Of a stretch of DNA of 64,000 nucleotides, positions 20,701-31,700 are shown in pieces. The first letter of the stretch is position 1, and every line of letters starts with the position of its first letter. A program made the translations under genes and the position numbers. The stretch spans positions 6,734,411-6,798,410 of the forward strand of contig NC_087064.1 in the NCBI RefSeq assembly GCF_963678635.1, read 5' to 3'. This DNA is from Symsagittifera roscoffensis. Taxonomy: Eukaryota; Xenacoelomorpha; Acoela; Convolutidae. The notes below the pieces were generated by a model. That model saw only the letters and a list, made by a program, of their open reading frames with translations, searched no databases and was not told the DNA's origin.

Positions 20701-22724
20701 TTGAGCACAGGTTTTCGGGTTTTTTTTTCTGCCAAGAAAACCATAGCAACTGGATCTTTTCAGTCTTTGGTTTGCGATTAACACTTAATTTTGAGTAAAG
20801 AGCAGTGAAGTCGTTTTGAAGGTACCATCGCCAAAAATTTTGTGAACCGTGCCAAAAATCCCAAGCCCAGAATTGTTGCAAAAATAGCGAGCCCAATTTT
20901 TTGGTGTTCAAAAAACTGTTTGTTGCTTTTTGTTAATTCTCCTTGTCCTCTAAGTTTTTGCCCTTTGTCTACTGGATGCTTTTCTTATTCGTTCTTAAAA
21001 AGACGGCAAAAATTTTTTGTCGGGTAACCGTAGAGTTTAATCATAAGCCCTTTAAAGGCCAAATCTCGGCTTGTTTTCGACACTCGCCAAAATCTGCTGC
21101 CAAAAATTTTTCTGCTCGATTTTTTCTTGCGGGGGGAGTGATTATGATCTGAAGGAAAATTTTTATGGCCGTTAATTTTCGAAAATTTTGAGGGGAAGTC
21201 AGCGTGACAATATTTAAAATAAAAAGATGTTGCCCTTGTCTGTTTTTTAAATAAATGTTTTAAGTTTAATGTTTGAATTTTTAACCACTAAAAAGGCTGC
21301 ACTTTTTTATTCATTTTTTTTTGGCCAACTGAAAACGAAATTTTGGCGCCAGATTGAAAAAAAAAGAAACCGTATTTGAGCCGAAGTCGATTAATCAAAT
21401 TTGAGGTTCAATATGCCAAAATTAAATAAGCAAAAATTGTTTGCAGTGAATGTATTTTGGAAACTTAAATAGTCGAACTCATGATTGTCTCAACTTGCTC
21501 CTGTAAGTCCACAAAAACTATAAACAGACGGCTTGTCGGCTCACTTTATGGGCGGGTCTTGAATCTTAAATATAAATCAACTGCAAAAATTAAGATCTAC
21601 AAAAAAGCAGCTAAACAGTTTTTATTGGTTAAAAATTGCTTATTATACAATTCCGCCAAACGGGAAAATGCTTGCCATACAATTCCATATTTTTTAAATA
21701 CCCTTATTATGCCATTTTATACAATTTTCCAATTTTATGAAATTCCATGGATGTGTAAAGCCACCAGAAATTATACGCACGTTTTTAAATTCTACTCGGG
21801 ATAATAAAATTCAAAAGTGAGAGGAAAAGGAAAAACAACCCAATCTGCTATTTGACCCGACATCCTCTTTCGTGTCGTCTGTATTTGCTGTTGTATCATT
21901 TTAGTTTAAGAAGAAAGCCGCCCTTTATTATCTCAGAGAGAATGTTTGTTTGTCTTGTATGAACGAGATAAACGCCCGGTATAGTTACCACTACTACCAT
22001 CATCACGTGACCACAACCCTGATTGCATTTTAATTTCGTTTTAATGAAAACAAAAAAGAAGCTATTGTACAGCCAAGAGAAAGTATCGCGTCCATTCACA
22101 CCGTCCCATATTTGACTCATTTTTTTTATGGTAGCTCAATCAGTATTATTATCAAGCACTTAGTGGCTTATTGAATTCTTTTTTTCTACCAATTTCCCTT
22201 AAGATAACATTTCATGGTATACAAGTAGATAAAAACGCATTTTCTCGATTATTGAATATTTCCTTCTTACCATAATTTCAAGCGTAGTTTTCCGCTTCCA
22301 CCAAACCAAAGACCTCAAGTGAAAAAGATTCAATTCTACTAATGCCTAATTATTCTTACTTGTGCATTAAATTTTCCTCAACTTTTCTTTTAGTTTCAGA
22401 GTCGTAAGACTTTCTACCATTAAATTAATGAAATTTTATTTTATTCGAAAGAGTATAAAATATACACATCAAAATTAATATAAAAAGATTGAGGGAAAAG
22501 TGTTTCAATTTCCATAATTAATTTCTTTCAAACACTCTCAAAATCTTGCTTTGTGTGCTTTTAATTATTGAAAGTAGTAAAAAACGACTTGTTTTTGCTG
22601 CAGACGAAATATATATATTTTTTCTGATTTGCAAAACTTTGCAAAAAAGAGAGACTGCTACTTTGCATTATTAAAAACTGTAACTGACATTTAGCAGAAC
22701 CGCTACAGAAGCTGAGCTGGTGAA
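20701..22724. other. Upstream region of the unknown Ser-rich gene
   Basis: AT-rich DNA. The last 150 bases before the predicted start at 22725 contain AAATATATATATTTTTT and are the likely promoter and 5' leader of the plus-strand gene. Frames at 21481-21804 and elsewhere show no recognisable domain. Confidence 0.4.
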
Positions 22725-22730
22725 ATGCAG
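22725..22730 (+). CDS. Exon 1 coding part (Met-Gln) of the Ser-rich gene
   Basis: GTGAAATGCAG precedes a strong GTACGTGC donor. ATG CAG joins in phase 0 to GGC AAG AAA of the next exon. The other two frames of this piece, if it were an internal exon, either contain stops or do not fit. The 5' untranslated leader probably begins some tens of bases upstream. Confidence 0.55.
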
Positions 22731-25700
22731 GTACGTGCAGAAAACATTTCCTTTCTTGCTTCTTATTTTTTTGTGGATTAGTCCCATTTTTTAACTGTGG
22801 GTGTCATCTACATTAACACCAAGAGGCGTGAACTTTACCCGAGTAGTTACCATTTTCAGCAGAGAATGACAGGCCTACCGTTATTTTTGGTCCAATTTTC
22901 GAAGAAAAATACGGAATTTTGTACTCGGGGGTGGTTTTTTCTTCAGTCAAGTTTCGGCTTTTTAACTAGCAATGTTTGACATTTTTTGTTATGATCCCTA
23001 AGTTCTTTTTGTCCTGAGCTCAAATTATAGCTGTGATCATTTTTGTAAAATTATGGGGTTTTAAAGATTTTCATTTTGCTAAATTGGGATAATTAACGCG
23101 CGATATATTTCTCGCTATTAACGGAAATGCGGATACTCAGTCGTTCCAAATTTAATTGAGACATGCTAAATGATCTACTTAATACCTAAGTATATGCTAA
23201 CAAGACTGCTCGTATATCAGGGCAAAGACCTGAATGTTCTGACTGCACTTAGAGCCAATTGAAAAGTTTTTGGTTGAATAGTTGACAAAATAATTGAGAA
23301 AAAAAAAGTTTTTTTTTTCACTGTCTCTTCATTTTATCCCCCCACACGCTATGAAAAAAAACTAAGGGTGTATTTACCGTCCCGTATTGTAATAATAAAA
23401 TTAAATTGCTGTTCAATTTGGAACGCACTATTTATCTTCTTACACGTGTTATAATATGCAAAATATTGCACTTCAATTATCCAAAATTGGCGAATTTGAC
23501 AATTTTCAAACGCCCATAATTTTACGAAACCGAATCACAGGTGACTTGTCTTTTCAAATTTCAGCTTAGAATAACAAAATCTCTCAGATACTAAAAACAT
23601 TATGTCAAAAACGCTGAATTAAAATGTCGAAAATTGACTCATTAAAAAAGCACGCCAAGCATACCTCACTTTCTTCGAAATTCGGAACAAGTATATCGCA
23701 TTGTACTAAACATAGAGCGTGGGGGAATCATTTTCACAAAAAGAGTCAGAAAAAAGTTTTTGTTAATTGTTTTTTGGTAAACGTTCTCAATTTTTTTAAC
23801 CGAAGACCACTCCATAAACTTTAAAAGGCAGTCTGAACACTCAGGGCCCTGATACGAGCAGTCTTGTTTTTTTGTTTTGTTTTGCAAATGATTAATTTCA
23901 AGGGAACAAAATATATATTTTTTGCGTGACCATGACGCTAGAAAACATCAGAACTTCTTGAAAGCTGACTCAGTTCATTCTTGTTGTTCCGAATTACGTA
24001 AAGAAGGTAACGGAATAATTGTGCTCGGGGTGGTTTTTTTTCTTAAGACAAATTTCGAATTTTTAACTAGCCATTTTTGACGGAATTTCTTGAAATCATT
24101 CATAAGCGACTGTTGTCCTGAGAATAAATTTGAAAAAATATTTCACCTGTGATCCTTTATTGTAAAGTTATGGGGGTTTAAAGATTGCTATTTTGGCCAA
24201 TTTGGGACAATTAACGCGCGATATATTTCGTGCTAATAACGCGTAAGCGGAGATTTAATCCGTCTTAGAAATTGTTCCTAATTGGTTGAAAGAAGCTTAT
24301 TTGCCATAATTTGTTTGTTACAAGGAGCGGAATCGTTTGTTTTGTACTTTATATGGCGTGTGGGGCGATGATTTTCATAGAAAAATTTTCAAATTTTAGA
24401 AAAGTTTTTCATTTTTTTTTATTTCATTCAATTTTTTTGTTGTTGTTCATGTTATTACTGCTCCATAAACGTTAAAAGGCAGTCGGAACTTTCAGGGCTT
24501 CGCTGTGATACAAGCAGTCTTGTTTAATTTCGTGTTGCTTCCTTTTTACTGATTTTTAGAATAATTTTCTTTTTAGGGCAAGAAATACGGCAGCACACTG
24601 CAGGTGCCGAAGATCACATTCGGAGCGGCAAAATCCAAATCCAAACTGGAAAGAAAAAAATCGTCTTCAGTAGCCAACATTGACACTTCAAAACAGTCGG
24701 TGGAGGACCAGATCTCGGATTTCTGTGGACGGCAGACACCCAGAGCCGTTGCCTCTTCCTCGGCAAGATCCGAAGCAGCAGCAGCAGCAGCCGGCGAAAC
24801 GAGCACGGAACACAGTTTGAGTAGCTCGTCGAGTTGCAGTAGTTATGCCAGTCGTGGGGATGACGACGGGAGGCGTTGCGGTGAGAGTGGGGGTGGGGGC
24901 GATAGTAGAAGAGGGAGTATGATGAGAGAAAAAAGTCTTAGTTGCAGCCAAGGACTGAATAAGCTGAGTTTGATACCCATTACGAAGAAGCACAGCTTCA
25001 CAATTGGTGAGTTGCATTGTAAGCTAAAATAGTTTCTCGTAAATTATTCTCCTTTTGGCACAGTTGAAGAAGAAATTAATTGAAAAACAAAAAAAAACAG
25101 ACTGCAAATTAAACCTTAGTAGATTCACAGGTCTTTTTTTGAATTTCATAACTCCACAATTTAAGTTCATAGCTACAATCAATTAATCAAGAAATCCAAA
25201 CTACCTTCTGTGTCAAAGTCAAATTGATTTTTTTAAAAGAAGAAAAACTGGTTTAAACTGGTCTTTTGGGTCAGTCGTCAAAAAATGTTCGCGAGACTGA
25301 TAAAAAACACAGTGAAAAAAGAACAGGGAAGGGGGGGGGGCTGCTGTGCTAGATAATCTTCCGACTATTAGAAAATAGTCCGACCAATTTTTTGCAGCTC
25401 AATCTGATTCGAATTTTAAAACGATAATTCGCTAAATCCCATACGAAGCTTATCTGTATCACCTGATTTCGCATTGGAGAAGTTTCACTTGGAACCAAAA
25501 GACAGGAACAAAAAGTTTACATGTATTTGTTTGTGAGTGGTCATAAAACGTATAGCTGCTAATTAATAAGTACTTGTAATGAAAAGAATCAGGAACCAAA
25601 TTAACATCCTCCCTCCCTCCCCCAAAGCCGTTTTGGGGGGAAGATGTTAATTTGATTGGTTCTGGGCTCGACTTTTTCAGCCAATCAGAGCAGCGCATTT

Positions 25701-28700
25701 TACACGCAACGCTGGGCAAATTTAAATTAAATTGAACGCTTGGGTATAAGATCTTATAACTTGGTCTATTTTGTGGGGAGGATGTTAACGTGATCTTATA
25801 AGACTTGATTTATGAGGGGCAAAATTTTTCAAGAATATAATCAAAGGGGGTTGGTTAAAATGACAAAAACTGTTTGATAAAAATACCACACCGAGCGCGA
25901 ATATACTGTTCTTTCTTCGAAAGTTGGAACAGCAAGGATCGCAAAGTCAAAAATTTTGTACCAGTTTTTCTTGATACTGAAAATCATTTTTGGATTTTTT
26001 AGATTCGTTCTGATGACGCCCAAAAATGATATATTTCATTCCGATTATCAGTTGTAGTGCCTAATTTTGCGTGAAAAAAATTGAAAAAACTGTTGGAAAA
26101 AAAAAACAAAAAGACGCACCAAGACAAACATTTTTCCCCCAATTTCAGTGGTCCAAATAACAAAACTGGTCGTATATCAAGCAGGTCTCTGAGTATTTCA
26201 ACTGTCCTGTAAATGGTCTCAAATTTTTTCGCCAAAGAAGTTTTAGATAAACTATTTACTTTGAACCTTTTATTTTTCAATCTTAACAGCCAATATAAAA
26301 GATTAACTGATAAAAATTGAGTTTTTTTATCAATTGGGGGGGGGGGGGGGGGGGCTGTTTTGGGCGCAGAAGACTCAAGGTGCGAAAAATTTTATTACCC
26401 TTTAAACCGTCCTAAGTAATTATTGTCCTTTAATTTGTCCTAAGCTGACTGGTTTTATCGCTATTTCTATGAAGTTCAGAACAAATTAATAATGGTTGGT
26501 TGATAAAACTGTCGCTTATTAGGAAATTTACGCTTGCGGAATTCATCTGACCAATCAGCTTGCCTAAATTCAATTTGGAATAATATTGAGTGCGAGCTCA
26601 AGTTCTTTGCATTGAGCATTCAGCATCATAAATTTTTCAAAGGACCCCAATGAGTTCAAAGCGCTTCCAAACTGGCAATTCAAAACCCTCGGTATGTTAC
26701 AAAAAAGGTGGTAGATGAATTAATTTTTCATACTTGAATTCAAGCGTTCGATATCGCATTAGGTGTAGAAAAAAATGTTTTTCTACAACATCATTATTTG
26801 ATGGCCAAAATTGTTCTATTAAAAGTTTTCTAGTATCAGGGCAAAGCATTGAACGCTTTGATGGCCGTTCAAGGGGTCTGCAATATTGTTGGTGGACAAA
26901 TATTGGAGGAAACATCCAAGTTTTTTTATGTTTATTTGCGATATGCGGCCCATGGAGTTCAGAAACTTAGACGACAGGAAATTAGACGACCAAAAAATAA
27001 CGAAATTTAATTGCGTGAATTTTGTTTGCAGACTTAAATTAACTTTTGGCTGAGTAAATACTGGTTGTCCAATTTAGACAGTTATTTGCGTACATACTTG
27101 AGTAAATATTGGTTGTCCGTAATTTCCGTTTCTTTACGGTCGTCTAATTTGTTTGTCGTCTAATTTCCTAGGCCCCCATAAAACCTATTCAAGAAAAAAA
27201 TGTCGAGTTGAGTATGGGCCGCATTGTTTTTTGAATAGGTTTTATGTCCTTGAGTCTGACTGAAAAAACAGTTGCATATTATATTTTTACTTGCCCCTAC
27301 ACATTTAAAACAGCCAAATTGACTGCTTGTGTCAACTTTTTCGTTAAATTTTCAAATAGTTTGTAAACTTTTTTTTTCTACCCGCACTCAGTAAAAAGAG
27401 AAAATAATCAATTATATTCTAATTATAATAGTTTTTTCAGCAAAATTATAATTAGTTATAAGCACCAGTTTTAAATATTAAAACACTTTATAATCTATTA
27501 TAATGATAACACTTTTGGTGACATTTTGTTAAATTATAATCAATTATAATTGATTACAGTTTTTCCGAAAATCCCTTTTTATCTATTATAATAGATTTTA
27601 ATCCCTTTTTCTATCAAACTATTATCTCACAAAAAAATCAATTATAATGGATTCTAATTTAGCTATTCTGCATGAAAATACAGTAAAAATCAAATATAGT
27701 GCAAATTTTAGCTATAAACAGGGGCGGATCTAAGACTTTCTCGAGAGAGGGGGGCGATTTTCAAAAAAAAAATTTAAGTTGACCAAATTGATTTTATGAG
27801 CTCTCCTAACTCACTATAAAGACCACATTTTGATAAATTTTTCTGCGCCGCAGGCGGAATTATGAAAGATGAGAGAACAGGCCAAAAGAGGCGTTTTTAG
27901 AAAAATTTTGGGAAATTTTGATCTAGAAATCGCGTTTTTTTTGGCGCGCTCTCCCCCCTCAAAATTAGTATCTATTAGCGCCAAAGGCGCCTTCTGAAAG
28001 TTTTTATGCTCCGTCACCAAAAATGGATATCTCAAGATAGTTCAAAGGGAGAAATCCCAGCCCCCCCGCCCCGAAGTGAAACATACGGAAGCATAATTCA
28101 AGAGCTCAACCTATTGGTTTTAGATGAGATAACTGGCAAGGCTTCAAACAAAACAACAATATATTTTTGAAGAACCGTTTGATGTTCTTCATTATTAGGA
28201 TCAGGACGGGCGGATTTAGGGTTTAGGGGAGTGGGTTGCGGACGCCATTTTGAAGGATTCGACTCCCTGTCGCCCGAAAGGGTCCCTACTTTTAGTAATA
28301 TGAGATATCCATATTTGGAGACGGACCACAAAAATTTTTTTTAGGCGCCTTCGGCTCTGATATTTTTAAATTTTCAGTGAAAAGTGCGCGCCAAAAAAAA
28401 GTAATTTTTTGTTCAAAATTTTCCAAAAAATGACTAAAAACGCTGTTTGGCCTGTTTCTTCAAAAGTTTGCCTGCGTCGCACAAAATTTGTCTAAAACAG
28501 GGTCTTTTCAGTGCTTTGGTAGAGCTCGGAAAATCAATTTGGTCGACCTTAAAAAAGGTCGATGAAGTCTGTGGAAATTTTTCGAAAATCCGCCTCAACC
28601 CTCCGAGAAACTCTCATATTCGCCCCTGGTTTACTGATTTCTTAATTCCTACTGATTTTTACTGTGTTTTCATGCAAAATAGATAAATTATAATCCATTG

Positions 28701-31700
28701 TAATTCGTTTTTCTTGTAAAATAATATTTTGGTAGAAAAAGGATTATATTCTATTATAATAGGTTATAATAGATTATAAGAGATTATAAGAGAATTTCGG
28801 AAAAATTCTAATCAATTATAATTGATTATAATTCAATAGATTGTCACCAAAAATGTTATCAATATAATGGATTTTAAGTCGTTTAAAAATCTAAAATTGG
28901 CGCTTATAGCTAATTATATTTTTGCTAAAAGTACGATTAAAATTTTAATATAATCGATTTTTTTCTCTTTTTACTGAGTGCGGGTGTCAATCAGTTTAAA
29001 AATTTTCAAGGACCAAAATAACATTGGCTCAATCATGTTTGAATTTGACCCCCTCACCAACCAAAGGGTCCCCCCTTTGGTTTTTTGTTATGAAATCCTC
29101 TTTTGGCTGAAAAATCCTTAATTTTTTCTAAGGGGTCCTTTGGCGCCAATATATACTAATTTTAAAGGGAAGCACGCTCCAAAAAAACTCAATTTTTGGT
29201 CAATTTCCATAAAATGCCAAAAAAGAAATAAGCATTTTGACCCTTTACTCAAAAAATTGCCTGTGGCGCAAAAAATAAACAAATTGGTCAGCCTAAAAAA
29301 GGCCGACTTCATACCATTTCTTTTTTTTGTGTTATTATGCCTGATTGCGTGATTATATGATGTAAAGGATGAAGTGCGAATCTGTTTACAGGAAATGGTT
29401 GGATCGACATGCTAAATTTTTTTGAGTCTTAACAATTTTAACATAGTTTTTCAAAATAGGAAATAAAACATTGAGGAGAAGTAGAAAATAGCCTTATTTT
29501 CTTGCAATGAAAAATCAGGTTTTCATTCTCAAGAGAAAACATAAACACTAAAAAGTTTGCGAAATAAAAGAAATTGCGATTACGGGGAATGCAAAAAGTC
29601 TTTGACTTAAGACTGGCTGATATTCCTTGTTATTTAGGCTTGAAAAATTTGTTACCGGCCCAAATGTCCAGAAACAGATTACAAAATCAAAAACAATTGC
29701 GCGTTAATTTTGAGACATCTAAGAGTTTTATAACCGAATTGTTTTGTCAATAATACCCGCTAGTGACAAAAATGGATTTGGTTGAACATTTTTCAAAACT
29801 AACTTTGTTTTTGGGAAATTATCTTGTGAATAAACAAGACTGCGTCTCTACCAGGGCAACGCCAACTTGCTCTGACTGCATTTTTATTGAGTCGAGAAAG
29901 GCAAAAATACTGCTCGTATCAAATGCTCAATCAGAAAGCTTGACTGTTCTGATTGTCCCATGGCATCGATGAAAAGGATTTTGTCTTTAAATACTGTTGA
30001 AAAAAAAAGTTCGATATTTTATAACGCCGTAATCTCTGCAAACTTTATGTAACATACAAAGTGACATACTTCGCATCTGGTAACGTAACGTTAAGGGCAA
30101 ATTGCTTGCGTCAATTCAGTTTGATTGATTTAATTAGCCGATCACGCTTTAAAGGACGAATATCGCTCGTTCATTATTCTAATTTAAACTTTTAAAAATT
30201 AAGATCAAAGGTAAAACACAGGTTTAAATTTGAGCTCAATGTGTCATTATTTGTCAATTGATATAAAAACTAAAATACAATTGCTTTAAGCATAATCAAC
30301 CCACATTTAGAATAAAAATATTAATTTCCATTTTCATCTCTTAGGGGGTGTATTATTGAAAAAACCCACTAAATTTAAGTTTAAAACCAATTTTTTCACC
30401 GGTCTTTGGCTCACGTTCGACTCAATTTTCTTTTTCATGAAATAAATTTTATTTATTTTAGTCTGACTGACCAAACCATTATATGTATTAAAAAATCGAA
30501 TTATTGCTTTCACGTTATTGGCTAACTTTAGCCAACCAAATCTAAACAGATAATTTAGGCTACAAAAATTTTGAAAAGCCAGCATAGACCGGGAGGCGAA
30601 GCCATAAGCTGAATGGTCTGAGAACAGAAAGAGTTCAAGAGCAGAAAAACAGATACTTATTCATTTTTATAAGCTAATCGATAATACAAGTATAAAAATT
30701 GTCAATATTACCCAAGAAACAAACAAATTATGCATAAATTGAATAACTGAATCAATTTTTTTTTGGAAATTCGTTACAAAAATCATGATGGAATTGCTCA
30801 GTTGATATATAACTTAATCATTTCTTCGAATTTTTTTGTTAACACTTTTAAATAGTACCTAAAACGGCAGTTGGCCTAATTTTTTTGTTTTGTACCGACC
30901 ATTGAAGGAGTGAGGAACTTTGTATTCGGGTGTGTTTCATTTTTTTCGCTAAACCAGGTACCATAAAGAATTATCCGAATGGGTCAAATGATATATCATA
31001 AGAAAGCATGAGTCTTGATTCAGTCGTGATTGTAGCAAATTTAAAAATTTATCAGAAAAATATATAAGTGCCGAGGAAACGTTGTTGGAAGGTTCTGAGA
31101 TTCATTTTAATTTCGAGCGAGTAACGCGATCGAGTAACGCTCGTTATATGATATTGTTCTTTAGAATTTTAGGCTCAAAACATTTGGTTTTACTATAAAG
31201 AAAATTAGTTTTTGATGTTTAATTTAGCGCTGAATTGTCAAAAAGAGTTTCTAAAATATTGCGCAAAAAATTGTCATTTTTAAATTTTTTGTTTGTTATT
31301 CAAATGTTGTCGATCATGCCTAACTCATCAATTTTCTGCGCAATCGTATATTTTTCTAATCACACCACGCACTAAAAACGGCTCTAGTTTGAAGAAACAC
31401 GAAAAAAATTTCCTATTTTTTATGAATATGGTCGGAGCATTCTGGTTTACTTGCGCAGCAATCGGCTATCTTTGTAAGTGTTTCGGGAATGCTCGCAAAT
31501 TCTGAAAAGTTGCCCATGTTTTCAAATTTGAACTGGGTAGACAAGTTTTTATTCTCTTTGAAATAAACTTTTTGTTTTACTTAGCAATAAAGTGAAAATA
31601 GAAACAAATGTCTTAAGAATTGGCTCTGTACCACTTTATTTCTAAACTATTCACAGGGACCAAATACAGACTGCTTAAAATTTTTTCTACCGTCTTCATA

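Larger units (their letters stand above)
25007..27380. other. Start of the 9.4-kb second intron of the Ser-rich gene
   Basis: No supported exon. It contains a HINE fragment (25846-25930), a G19 run (26336-26354), an inverted pair around the CCTCCCTCCCCCAAAGCCG tract at 25609-25650, and an inverted copy of AAACCTATTCAAGAAAAAA at 27179-27245. Confidence 0.5.
27381..28984. mobile_element. Foldback element with about 330-bp inverted arms
   Basis: The ends are CCCGCACTCAGTAAAAAGAG and its perfect inverse CTCTTTTTACTGAGTGCGGG. Long arms (about 27381-27715 and 28650-28984) match in inverse over their length and are full of TATAATNNATTATAA-like palindromes. The centre holds two hAT-like MITEs. No transposase is present. 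The target duplication is unclear. Confidence 0.8.

Noticed and set aside
22695-22730. Internal exon reading RTATEAELVKC
   Set aside because: In that frame the join to the next exon meets a stop after about 25 codons. Use of ATG CAG at its end as the start fits in frame instead.
26624-26691. Exon-like piece after CATTCAG reading DPNEFKALPNWQFKTL before GTATGT
   Set aside because: It has plausible splice sites, but the entry phase (2) does not fit exon 2 of the Ser-rich gene, which ends in phase 1. No other exon links to it.
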